From Haematobia irritans (Eukaryota > Arthropoda > Insecta > Diptera > Muscidae), in NCBI RefSeq assembly GCF_050003625.1, contig NC_134400.1, positions 68,094,126-68,158,125 of the forward strand: a stretch of 64,000 bases of DNA, written 5' to 3'. The number at the start of each line of letters is the position of its first letter. The stretch's first letter is position 1. Below are positions 11,311 to 21,181 of this stretch, in pieces. The translations under genes were made by a program, and so were the position numbers. Below the pieces are notes generated by a model. The model searched no databases. It was not told where the DNA came from and saw only the letters and a list, made by a program, of their open reading frames with translations.

Positions 11311-13473
11311 GATATGGACCAATTTTTGTGTGATTGGATCAATTTTGGTATGGTTGTTAGCGACCATATACTAACACCACGTGCCTAATTTGAACCGGAT
11401 CGGATGAATTTTGCTCCTCCGAGAGGCTCCGGAGGTCAAATCTGGAGAATGTTTTATATGGGGGCTATATATAATTATGGACCGATATGGACCAATTCTG
11501 GCACGGTTGATAAAGATCATATACTAACACCATGTTCCAAATTACAACCGGATTGGATGAAATTTGCTTCTCTTGGAGACTTCGCAAGCCAAATCTGGGG
11601 TTCGGTTTATATGGGGGCTATATATAATTATGAACGAATGTGGACCAATTTTTGCATGGTTGTTAGAGACCATATACCAATATCATGTACCAAATTTCAG
11701 GCGGATCGGATGAAATTTGCTTCTCTTAGAGGCTCCACAATCCAAATCTGGGGATCGGTTTATATGGGCGCCATATATAATTATGGACCGATGTGGACCA
11801 ATTTTTTCACGGTTGTTAGAGACCATATACCAATACCACACGCACAGAAAATCCATGTTTGGACATGGTTGCCGCATCCATTTAATGCTTATCTAGAGCA
11901 TGTAATTGCCGCGAAAACCATGTATTTTGTCTTTGTAAAAATAGTTTTCGAGCGGAGAAAAATGTATGGTGGCAATAAGCATTTGAATGGTTCTCAAATA
12001 CCGCAACCATGTTCTATCATTTAAATGATAGAATTTGAGAACATTACATGGTCGGGGAAATCATGTACATGACCATTCAATTTTTTTACTTTTTTACAGG
12101 GAAAAAAGTATTTTTATAGGTTAAGTATAGACACGTCTAGAACCATTACATGGCCATAAAGACCATTAACATTTTTTTCGTGACCATTTAATTTTTTAAG
12201 TTTTTTGCAGTTTTGATCTTTATGAAAAAAGTTTTTTCATAAAGATCAAAACATTTTAGGTTGTGACCATGTTCTTTTAACTAGGAGAAAAACATTTTTA
12301 ATGAATACCATAACATTTTAAATTGTGACCATTGTCTTTTCATTCAAACAAAATTCTTTTTATCAATATAATAACATTTTAGATGAGGACAATTACATTT
12401 TTCTTAGAACCATGTTCACTGAGCCAACATGGTTGCAGGTTAAAATGTTACATGGTCGCCGCAAAAATAGCTCCTATCATATTATTTTGCTCTTCGTATA
12501 TGATTGTGACAATCATGTTTTTTCTCTGCGTGCATGTGCCAAATTTCAGCCGGATCGGATCAATTTGCTCCTCTTTCAGGCTTCGCAAGCCAAATCTGGA
12601 GATCGGTTTATATGGGGTCTATATATAAATATGGACCGATGTGGACCAATTTTTGCATTGTTGTTAGAGACAATATACCAACATCATGTACCAAATTTCA
12701 GCCGGATCGGATGAAATTTACTTCTCTTTGAGGCTCCGCAAGCCAAATCTGGGGATCGGTTTATATGGGGGCTATATATAATTATGGACCGATGCCGACC
12801 AATTTTTGCATGATTGTTAGAGACCATATACCAACACCATGTACCAAATTTCAGCCGGATCGGATGAAATATGCTTCTGTTAGAGGCTCCACAAGCCAAA
12901 TCTGGGGATCGGTTTATAATTAAGGACCGATATGGACCAATTTGTCCATGGTTGTTAGAGACCATATACCAACATCATGTACCAAATTTCAGCCGGATCG
13001 GATGAAATTCTCTTCTCTTTGAGGCTCCGCAAGCCAAATCTGGGGATCGCTTTATATGGGGGATATATATAATTATGGACCGATGTGAACCAATTTTTGC
13101 ATGGTTGTTAGAGACCATACACCAACACCATATACCAAATTTCAGCCGGATCGGATGAAATATGCTTCTGTTAGAGGCTCCACAAGCCAAATCTGAGGGT
13201 CCCTTTATATGGGGGCTATACGTAAAAGTGGACCGATATGGCCCATTTTCAATACCATCCGACCTACATCGATAACAACTACTTGTGCCAAGTTTCAAGT
13301 CGATAGCTTGTTTCATTCGGAAGTTAGCGTGATTTCAACAGACGGACGGACGGACGGACGGACATGCTTACATCGACTCAGAATTTCACCACGACCTAGA
13401 ATATATATACTTTATGGGGTCTTAGAGCAATATTTCGATGTGTTACAAACGGAATGACAAAGTTAATATATCC
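11310..13473 (+). repeat. 150-bp subrepeats of the second DINE family
   Basis: Seven or so diverged copies of a unit with 'ggttgttagagaccatatac', 'ccaaatttcagccggatcgg' and 'tatgggggctatatataatt' lie here, interrupted by a TIR element at 11,839-12,532. Frames such as 11,404-12,024 and 12,975-13,316 are by-products of the repeat. Confidence 0.7.
11839..12532. mobile_element. TIR element, CA-target family, internally deleted copy (694 bp)
   Basis: The ends are CACGCACAGAAAATCCATG and (inverted) CACGCAGAGAAAAAACATG. A CA dinucleotide is present on both sides (11,837-11,838 and 12,533-12,534). Excision restores the DINE phrase aataccatgtgccaaa. Inside are many inverted 'ccattac/atggtc' words and a palindrome ttctatcatttaaatgatag. 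A longer copy (20,073-21,181 plus 33,038-33,066, inverted) has about 460 bp more in the middle, so this one is internally deleted. No transposase is visible. Confidence 0.7.
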
Positions 13474-14552
13474 TACACAGAAAAAAAAAGTGTCTCGTAA
13501 ATTTAAGAAGATTTTTACAATAATTTATTACAAGAATTTTCCAGAATTTTAGTTCATTTTTCGTATCTTCAACGAAAATTAACTACTCGAAAGGAAATTT
13601 TACAAATTCTAAGTAGCAATCGTTTAGTTCATGGCCTACAAAATACGATGGAAATTTCCTTAAAAAATTTCTTAACTGGTAGTTAAAAATTCGTTTGTCA
13701 TGCTATAAAACTACTTGTGAAATGTAAAGTATTTTCTAAATAATAAGTGCAATTTACTATAAGATTTTTTTGTATGAGAAAATATTTTTTTACGAAAAAT
13801 GAACTTGAAAGTGGATAGCAATTTCTTACTGTCAATTCATATAGTTAATAATTGTTGGTAAAAAATTACCCAATGAAATATTTTTAGTTCACATGTAATT
13901 AAATTTATAGACATTTTCGTCAAAAATGGTAGATAACATTTCATGAAAATTTTGCAAATTTTAAGTTAAACATTTCGTCGTTCATAAACTGGTGTTCCTT
14001 TACGAATATTATTCTTAGAGTAAATTGTCAGCAGATGCAATGAACTAATGCATAGTACAGAGATCTTTATCGGCATAGTGGAATGTAATTAATGTAAAGA
14101 TGATGTTACTTGAGTTTTGTTGTGTATACATGAGCGTGGGGATGTTTTTATTTTTGTTCATTTAGTGGTTTGTGTGTGTGTGTTTGTTATTCGTGGATGG
14201 TTTATTTGGCTGGATGAGGTGTTGTTTTCAATAAAGGCACATGTGTTTTTGTTGTTGTAGGAATGTTTTGGCTTTGCTTGGTTTTGTTTGGCATGCTTCA
14301 GTTGTATAGTTGGCGTTGGCGTGGGTTGTTGCATCTTTTAAGCAGGTATGCAACAAGGGAATATAAAGGCATGGAATATTTTGGATTTTTGAGACATATA
14401 TTGGTGTTTGTTTATTAAACCTTTTAAATGAAAGTTATTAATATTTAATCGGTAGTTTAGAAAAAAGTTATTAAGAATATTTAGTAAAATATGTTGACAT
14501 TGAAGGTGTATTGAAATTTTCATTATTGTAAAAAATTAATATTCAATTCCAG

Positions 14553-14604
14553 ATGAATTTGGAAATTTTTGTTATATCTCAGCGTATAGTTTAGTCATAA
14601 ATTT
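14553..14604 (+). other. Exon-like unit interrupted downstream by the LINE
   Basis: A polypyrimidine tract and 'ttcaattccag' precede a 52-bp segment followed by 'gtaagta'. It resembles the three units at 18,278-19,035, and once the LINE and its duplication are removed it lies one repeat period (about 170 bp) before the first of them. Confidence 0.4.
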
Positions 14605-14753
14605 GTAAGTATTTTTTAATATGGCTTTCTTTTAAAAAGAATATTTTTTATGTATATTATTATTTGTTAATTAATTGGCAGTTTAATGTTTTGTTGTTGT
14701 TGTTGTAACAGTTTATTGTGATCTCATCCATTTCATGTTATACGCTTGGTACA

Positions 14754-17700
14754 TCAGCTTGTTGGCAGATCAAGGAACTCTGCGACTAAGATGGGGTGTG
14801 TCCAGAGTGATCTGGTGGTAAGTCGGGTTGGTTTGGCTGGGCAAGAGAAAAGATGACGCGTGTCGTGTGGCCCTTGGTTGCAAATTGGACAAACGTCAGC
14901 TACGCTGCTATCAATCACCGATAAGTAGGAATTGAGGCGGCTGCACTTGCCTGATCTTAATTGGGCCAAAACTACCCTAGTCTGCCGTGGGAGGTCTCTT
15001 TCCTCCGGTGCTATGGGCGGTGGTCGGACTCCAAGAACAGGATTAACCTTGTAGCTTCTCACCGCTTCAGCTACAGTATCCTCATGAATCCTGTTCAAAC
15101 CTGCCTGGTACGCTGCTTGATCTAGAGGCTCTCTTTTATAGCGCTGGATCTCGCGCTCTAGATTATGTATATCAACCCTTACGTTCCTGGGTGGTGGTTG
15201 TGTATCCATAAGATGGTGGTTTGGATGATTACTGCGATAACAACCCAGGAGATACTGCTTTGACAACATGTAGTTGTGTCTTCGCACAGGGATGATCTTT
15301 GTCTCCACATAAAGGTGATCCAGGGGTGTGCTGCGGAGACACCCAGTCGCAGTTCTAAGAGCAGCGTTCTGGCAGGTTTGTATGTTATTCCACTGCGTAT
15401 CACTGGTCTGCGGTGTCCACACTGGCGCTGCATAGTTTACCACTGACCGGCCAATTGCCTTATAAGTAGTTAACAAGGTTTGTTTGTCCGCACCCCAAGT
15501 ACTGCCGGCTAGTGACTTGAGGACCTTGTTTCTACCACGGAGCTTATTACAAATTGCAGTGGCATGGGCAGATGACCTAAAAAGGCTGTCGAATGTGACC
15601 CCAAGAATCTTGGGGTAATTTGTGGTCGGAATTATTACTCCATCGACTCTGATATTCAACTGCCTGCGCACTTCTGCCGTCCATGTAGTAAATAGTGTGG
15701 CTGAGGATTTGGTGGGGGATATCCTCAAGTTTCTCGCAGTGAAATAACTGGTAAGATTAGCTATGTAGACGTTCAACCGATCGCAAATGTCATCAACATT
15801 GGGCCCAGATGCCAAGATTGTACAGTCATCCGCATATGATACAATCTCGACGCCGTCAGGAGGGGGTGGAATCGAGGACATGTAGAGGTTAAACAGTGCC
15901 GGAGATATCACCCCACCTTGGGGAACTCCCTGTTTAACTCTACGCGGTCTTGACTTTCTGTCCCTGAATTCCACGTACGACTGGCGTCCACACATATAAT
16001 TCAGCACCCAACGCTTCGCTCCTGCCGGTAGGGACGTATTCTCGATGTCCTCAAATAATGTGGCATGGTTGACCGTATCGAATGCTTTCGATAGGTCAAG
16101 CGCCACGAGGACCGTCCTGTGACACGGCCTGGGCTGGTTAAGTCCCTTATTAATATGTGTCGAAATGGCATGTAAGGCTGTTGTCGTACTATGTACCTTA
16201 CGGAATCCATGTTGATGGTGGGCAGCTGGAAAATTCTCCACAAGGCTGGGGAGGAGTAATGCCTCAAGTGTCTTGGCTACTGGCGAAAGAAGGGATATCG
16301 GTCTGTACGATTCATCTTTGCTCGAATCTTTGCCCGGTTTCAGTAGTGGAATCACCCTTCCCATTTTCCAGACATCGGGTATAATGTGTGATTCCAAAGA
16401 CAAATTGAGGAGTCTGGTCAGGTACTCAACTCCCAGTATTCCCAGATGCTTCAGCATTAGCATTGAAATTCCGTCAGGGCCCAGCGCCTTAGATGGTTTC
16501 GCGCTGTTGATGACATTGGAAACTTCGGCTGCAGTAAATTGTGGTGTGTCATCGGCTCGGAGATCACGTACACGACGGGTGGCTCTCCTTTTCGCTCTAT
16601 CACTCTCGGGATGCTCGACAAACTGTCGGTTGAAGTATTTGGCGCACCTCTTCGGATCAGTCACAGTCACGTCGCCAAATGTGACTGAAATCCCATCATC
16701 CCTTGTGGAGGGGTTCGAGAGGGCTCTAACTGTTGACCACAATTTACCAGTTCCTGTTCCTAAGTTACATTGCTTCAGGTGCTCTAACCAAGTGTTCCGC
16801 TTGTGCTCGTCGACTATCTTACTAATCTCTAGATTTAGTTCTCTGATTCTAGGATCAGCAGGGTTAGCACGACGGCGTTCATCACGCTCGTCTGCGAGTC
16901 CCGCCGCTTCGGCTGGGAAGTTGGGCCTCACCTGGGCAATTCGACCAGCGGGTATGAAGCGAGCGGCTGCTGCGTTGATGATGTCCCGGAACTCCCTCTG
17001 GGCAACATGAACATGTGAGGGGGACGGGAGCTCACTGAAGCGGCGATCGGTGTATTCTCTGAAGCCTTCCCAGTTGGCTTTCTTTTGATTAATAAACGTC
17101 CGGCGTTCAGAGGTTATGAAATCGGAGGGTCGGTTGATGGTGAGAATTATGGGGAGGTGGTCCGAACCCAATGAAATGACGGGTTGCCAGGAGACGTCAT
17201 TTATCAGACCAGGCGATGCTAACGATAAATCTGGCGAACTGCTGCAGTCACCCATAATTCTCGTGGGGGCCTCTTCGTTCACCGTGCAAAATGTGGAGTC
17301 GTCTATCTGCTCTGCCAAAGCTATGCCCCTCTGGTCATTACCCAGGAGAGAATGCCAAAGTTCATGGTGGGCATTAAAATCTCCTAGAACCAATCGGTTA
17401 TGCCCGCTCAACAACCACTCAATGTTTGGGCTATAACCAGGAGCACAGCTACCAACCGGCGGTATGTACACATTGTATAGCTCTATCTCGGCCGCCCCAC
17501 ACTTAACTGCTACCCCCATACATTCCATGTACGGGTCATTAGTGTCTAGCACAAGCGTGATAGGTCTATACTGCACGGAACGGTGTAATATGAAAGCCAG
17601 GCCACCACCTCCATTTCTTGTGCGATCCTTCCGTAGGACATTGTACCCATCACAATGTCGTAGGCTGCAGGTGGGATTCAGCTTTGTTTCCTGGATCGCC

Positions 17701-18092
17701 GCGACCCTTATCCTTTTCCGATTCATAAAGTCTACGATCTCACTAATCTTACCACGGAGCCCGTTGCAATTAAATTGCAAAAATGATGCACTCTCCGGAA
17801 CTGGTACAACAATATTCGGTGTAAGATGCTGCGGCGGAGAATATTGTTGTGCGGGAGAAGTCGGTGGGGTCACATAATCAGATGACCCACTGCTGCTGTC
17901 ATTGGCACAGCATCCTGCCACGAAGTCAGTTTGACTATACTCCCGCAGCGATGTTAGGCCGGAGCAATTCCGGAAGTGCACCCATTCCATGCACCGGTTA
18001 CACCTCACCGAAACCGAGCGATGGTGAATTCGATTTCGGCAGACGGCACAGTACCATGGTCCGGGGTTTTCCTCTATCCCGGCTCGGACCAA
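14754..18092 (-). CDS. LINE polyprotein: PHD-like finger, APE endonuclease, RT, CCHC
   Basis: The uninterrupted frame spans 1,112 codons. Residues 5-12 read GIEENPGP, a 2A-like motif (family form D-V/I-E-x-N-P-G-P, here G for D), preceded in frame by leucine-rich sequence as in 2A peptides. Residues 13-62 hold a Cys/His cluster (CAVC, CNRC, WVHFRNC) like a PHD finger. Residues ~104-320 are an APE-type endonuclease (FNCNGL, QETKL, LGDFNAHH, GSDHLP). RT spans ~560-850 with LDLSKAFDT (665-673) and YADD (753-756). A C-terminal CPICNQGPHDTRHLFSC (1,068-1,084) is a CCHC finger. There is no RNase H. The organisation recalls ingi/L1Tc-like LINEs; the clade is not assigned. The first codon of the stated frame is TTG. 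The frame is open up to a TGA at 18,204-18,206 without any ATG, so the true start is unclear. All catalytic motifs look intact. Confidence 0.85.
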   Translation of the reverse strand: MVRAGIEENPGPWYCAVCRNRIHHRSVSVRCNRCMEWVHFRNCSGLTSLREYSQTDFVAGCCANDSSSGSSDYVTPPTSPAQQYSPPQHLTPNIVVPVPESASFLQFNCNGLRGKISEIVDFMNRKRIRVAAIQETKLNPTCSLRHCDGYNVLRKDRTRNGGGGLAFILHRSVQYRPITLVLDTNDPYMECMGVAVKCGAAEIELYNVYIPPVGSCAPGYSPNIEWLLSGHNRLVLGDFNAHHELWHSLLGNDQRGIALAEQIDDSTFCTVNEEAPTRIMGDCSSSPDLSLASPGLINDVSWQPVISLGSDHLPIILTINRPSDFITSERRTFINQKKANWEGFREYTDRRFSELPSPSHVHVAQREFRDIINAAAARFIPAGRIAQVRPNFPAEAAGLADERDERRRANPADPRIRELNLEISKIVDEHKRNTWLEHLKQCNLGTGTGKLWSTVRALSNPSTRDDGISVTFGDVTVTDPKRCAKYFNRQFVEHPESDRAKRRATRRVRDLRADDTPQFTAAEVSNVINSAKPSKALGPDGISMLMLKHLGILGVEYLTRLLNLSLESHIIPDVWKMGRVIPLLKPGKDSSKDESYRPISLLSPVAKTLEALLLPSLVENFPAAHHQHGFRKVHSTTTALHAISTHINKGLNQPRPCHRTVLVALDLSKAFDTVNHATLFEDIENTSLPAGAKRWVLNYMCGRQSYVEFRDRKSRPRRVKQGVPQGGVISPALFNLYMSSIPPPPDGVEIVSYADDCTILASGPNVDDICDRLNVYIANLTSYFTARNLRISPTKSSATLFTTWTAEVRRQLNIRVDGVIIPTTNYPKILGVTFDSLFRSSAHATAICNKLRGRNKVLKSLAGSTWGADKQTLLTTYKAIGRSVVNYAAPVWTPQTSDTQWNNIQTCQNAALRTATGCLRSTPLDHLYVETKIIPVRRHNYMLSKQYLLGCYRSNHPNHHLMDTQPPPRNVRVDIHNLEREIQRYKREPLDQAAYQAGLNRIHEDTVAEAVRSYKVNPVLGVRPPPIAPEERDLPRQTRVVLAQLRSGKCSRLNSYLSVIDSSVADVCPICNQGPHDTRHLFSCPAKPTRLTTRSLWTHPILVAEFLDLPTS

Positions 18093-18236
18093 AAGCAGGC
18101 GGAGAAGGCTCCCCGGGATGCACCTTCTCCAACACGAAAAAATGGACGAGACAACACGTACACTGAGGTGGCAGCCGCTGGCCGATGGCTGGTATCCATC
18201 GGGTCAATCCGGTGCGTAGAACCCGCCGCCGTGGGA
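18093..18236 (-). promoter_or_regulatory. 5' UTR of the 2A-like LINE
   Basis: About 140 nt, GC-rich, with a strong hairpin CCGATGG/CCATCGG. The only early ATG (18,197-18,199) opens a 41-codon frame that is out of phase with the polyprotein and overlaps it. In related LINEs this region carries an internal promoter and sometimes a self-cleaving ribozyme. I could not establish either here. Confidence 0.4.
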
Positions 18237-18277
18237 TTAATGTTTTTCTTTGTTGTAAAAGCAATATTTAATTTCAG

Positions 18278-19510
18278 AGCAACTCCAGATGGATTCGAAA
18301 AAATTAAAAAAATAGAGAATTGGTAAGTTTTCTTTAAAAAATTGGCTTTATTTCAACTAGAATATTTACGTTTTTGTGACCTTTTTATCATCAAAATTAC
18401 AGGTTTTTAATACCTTATTTTAGTATTTCTTTAATCATTTTTGTTAGAAACCAATGTAATATTTTTAATGTAAAAACAAATATTTAATTTCAGAATAACC
18501 CCTTAAAAATTTGGACAAATTTTTAGTACTCCTTTGCCTGTAATTTAATAGTGAATTGGTAAGGATTCTTTAACTTTCTTTTAACCCTGGACAGTCATCC
18601 TTATTTTTTGTACATTAACGTCATCCTTCGTCATTTTGACTACGGCTGATTTCAAGACGCTATAATTTTCATCGTGAGCGAAAAACGAAACTTGAATTTA
18701 TTTTCTTATTCAATTTGGTTTTAAGTAGTATAAAACAAAAATTCATAAAACGGTCGAATTAGTATAACTTAAATTTACCATTTCCCAATAGACTAAAATG
18801 CATTTTAAATCGAAAATGAAATTACGTGTCGTCATTTTGACGAATTATGACTGTCTAGGGCTATCAAGAATATTTGGTTTTTTATGCATATTATTATTTT
18901 TTTCATTAGATTTTTTGAAAACCTATTTAATAATTTTATTTAATGTAAAAAATAAATATTTAATTTCAGAGTAACCCAAATAAATTTGGACAACTTTTTA
19001 TATTTCCCCTCAGCGTACAATTTAATAGAGAATTGGTAAGTTTTATATTAAAACTTTGGCTTTCTTTCAACTAGAATATTTATTTTATTATATCCTTCAC
19101 ATCGATAACAACACAGTTTTATGAGTTTATATAGAATACTTCATTATTTCTCTAATTGTTTCAGGTACAAATTTTATGAGATACGTTTTCCAAAGAAAAG
19201 TTGAATTCCTTACACCATTTGATAAAATGCCCCAAATATGGTAAGTTACAAGCTAAAATGAAGAATTAAAAATTATATTTCATTATATAGTGTTAATTTT
19301 TAACAATTTTCATTGTTGTTTCCATTTTTTCCAGCAAGATATGTGAAAATATTACCTACGATGAATAAAAAAAGTATAAGTCAAAATGTCCAAACAGAGA
19401 GTTCAAATGAACTACTCTCTGTTCCACGTGGTCATAATTTTTATTCACAAAAAACATTGTATTAAGAACTTTCATCATAAGTTTTTATAATAAAGTACTT
19501 TTGCTTAAAG
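18278..19510 (+). other. Series of exon-like segments with splice-site consensus
   Basis: Three similar units end a 'tttaatttcag' tract and are followed by 'gtaag': 18,278-18,322, 18,494-18,558 and 18,970-19,035. A further segment 19,165-19,240 is bounded by 'gtttcag' and 'gtaagt'. A last one starts after 'tttttccag' (19,335) and is followed by a polyadenylation signal aataaa (19,489-19,494). Joining the last two gives a short open frame ending in a stop. The repeated units themselves have stops. This could be the remnant of a spliced transposase gene or captured host exons; I cannot name a product. Confidence 0.4.
18585..18860. mobile_element. 276-bp piggyBac-like MITE
   Basis: The termini are CCCTGGACAGTCAT and (inverted) CCCTAGACAGTCAT, 13 of 14 identical. 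A subterminal 'gtcattttgac' is present in both arms. TTAA precedes the left end (18,581-18,584), as piggyBac elements require. The right flank reads ctat, so its TTAA is mutated or lost. It interrupts one of the exon-like repeat periods. Confidence 0.65.
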
Positions 19511-19916
19511 AAAGTTTAATTTTAATGTATGAAAATTTTCATTATAGTAAAACGGTTTGTTGATCCTTTAATTATTTAATTTCTCTGTACTGTGGAATGA
19601 TTGATTTAAAAATAGTTTAGTCGTCGACATTTTAAAGAGACTGTTAACCAATTTTTATTATCGGGTTTCCCACAAAATAAGCAAGTAAACCAAAATAATA
19701 CTGACTTTTTATCTTGGTAGGGATATATAAATCTTATGGTGTTGTAAAAATGAACTAAACTACAATGTTATAAATGAACTAAAATTTAAGAAAATTATAA
19801 ACTAGACAAGTTGAAAAAAATCTTAAGGGCTAAATCATGGTCAATATTACTACAGTTTAGTTCATTTTGCAATGGAAAAGGGTTCACTGTTTTTTCAGTG
19901 TATGATGGAGGGTATA

Positions 19917-20072
19917 AAAAGCACCTGGGTATTACTTGTTCACTGGTAAAATGTTTATAAAGCTTCCCCCTATAGCTACAAAAAATTACTTTATATAATT
20001 AACGCTTGCTTTCTTCTAAGGCATGTTCCCTAGAATGGAAAGTTGCGGAAATTATAGTAATACAGAAGCCTG
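19917..20072 (+). pseudogene. LINE J-A, piece 3 (pre-RT and start of RT)
   Basis: Reading resumes with APGY and passes through INACF, matching residues ~449-500 of the intact relative at 38,871. At least two single-base losses break the frame (for example ccctag where the relative has cccctgg). It stops at gcctg, where a TIR element entered. The next piece begins gtaagcctg at about 33,069. Confidence 0.75.
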
Positions 20073-21181
20073 CACGCAGAGAAGAAACATGATTGTCACA
20101 ATCATATTCGAAGAGCAAAATAATATGATAGGAGCTATTTTTGCGGCGACCATGTAACATGTTAACCTGCAACCATGTTGGCTCAGTGAACATGGTTCTA
20201 AGAAAAATGTAATTGTCCTCATCTAAAATGTTAATATATTGATAGAAAGAATTTTGTTTGAATGAAAAGACAATGGTCACGATTTAAAATGTTATGGTAT
20301 TCATTAAAAATGTTTTTCTCCTAGTTAAAAGAACATGGTCACAACTTAAAATGTTTTGATCTTTATGAAAAAACTTTTTTCATCGTCGAAAAAAGGACGC
20401 CACTTGAGAAAAGAAAACACAAAATTAACCTTATTTGTTTGTTTTTATTTATTTATAAACTAATTCATCGTTTATTTGTATTTATAATGCCGTTCAAGCA
20501 AACATCATATATTTTTACACACTCTATTTTATTTCAATTTCAACAATAAGTAATTATTCCATATTTACATCGAGCCCATCAAATGTACAAACGCAGACAT
20601 CATGTAACTGCAAATAAAAATAAATGATACCATATAGCAAAATGCAGAACAAAAAACAGGTACATTTTTTCAATTACACTTTCATTTTTTGTGTTTACAT
20701 AAAACCACGTGCCACTTCTGAATAAATAAATTAACACAAAACACACTAAATTCGTATTCTCCGTCCATTCCAAGAAACACGACTGACGCGCAAAATGAAA
20801 ATCGTGTGTACCTGCTCAATGTCTTTATAAAATTCTTTTCGCTGCAAACAAGTTAAAAAATTAAATGGTCACGAAAAAATGTAAATGGTCTTTATGGCCA
20901 TGTAATGGTTCTAGACATGTCTATACTTAACCTATAAAAATACTTTTTCCCTGTAAAAAAGTAAAAAAGTTGAATGGTCAGGTACATGATTTTCCCGACC
21001 ATTTAATGGTCTCAAATTCTATCATTTAAATGATAGAACATGTTTGCGGTATTTGAGAACCATTCAAATGCTTATTGCCACCATTCATTTTTCTCCGATC
21101 GAAAACTATTTTTACAAAGCAAACTACATGGTTTTCGCGACAATTACATGCTCTAGATAAGCATTAAATGGATGCGGCAAC

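Larger units (their letters stand above)
14693..18236 (-). mobile_element. Apparently complete LINE with 2A-like N-terminus
   Basis: The 10-bp sequence ttaatgtttt occurs at 14,683-14,692 and 18,237-18,246 and is a target-site duplication. The 3' end (minus strand) is a short (CAA)n tail at 14,693-14,706. The 5' end is GC-rich and begins tcccacggcggcggg. One ORF covers nearly the whole element. The 3' UTR is only about 60 nt. Base composition (GC-rich) differs sharply from the AT-rich surroundings. Intact ends, duplication and ORF point to a recent insertion. Confidence 0.85.
13476..19900. mobile_element. TA-flanked TIR element with exon-like interior
   Basis: The left end is CACAGAAAAAAAAAGTG and the inverted right end is CACTGAAAAAACAGTG. 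TA flanks both sides (13,474-13,475 and 19,901-19,902). Removing it restores the DINE end (cctatgatggagggtat). Subterminal 'atgaactaaa' words occur in both arms in inverted orientation. The element hosts a LINE (14,693-18,236) and a piggyBac-like MITE (18,585-18,860), and without them is about 2.6 kb. No transposase frame is visible. The interior has repeated splice-site-like units (see separate entry). Confidence 0.65.
10633..19916 (+). mobile_element. DINE-like element (second family) inserted in LINE J-A, heavily nested
   Basis: It starts caagtatatacggccgtaag, with a GGCCG-rich foldback at the 5' end. It ends with the gacggacggacgg tract (13,342-13,362), the sequence tgtgttacaaacggaatgac and, after an insertion, tatgatggagggtat. 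Rejoining the flanks restores the LINE reading from ...DLSAK to APGY. Its own length without insertions is about 2.2 kb. A relative is at 37,009-37,930 (minus) and a truncated one at 41,067-41,315. Confidence 0.7.

Noticed and set aside
16273..17010. 245-codon plus-strand frame opposite the 2A-like LINE ORF
   Set aside because: It is antisense to the endonuclease/RT reading, shows no domain and exists because the GC-rich ORF leaves few stops on the other strand. The same applies to 17,116-17,436, 17,464-17,877 and 17,849-18,326.
14693..18236. Assigning the 2A-like LINE to a named clade
   Set aside because: The domain order suggests an ingi/L1Tc-like relation, but without an RT phylogeny the I, Jockey, R1 and ingi groups cannot be separated by eye.
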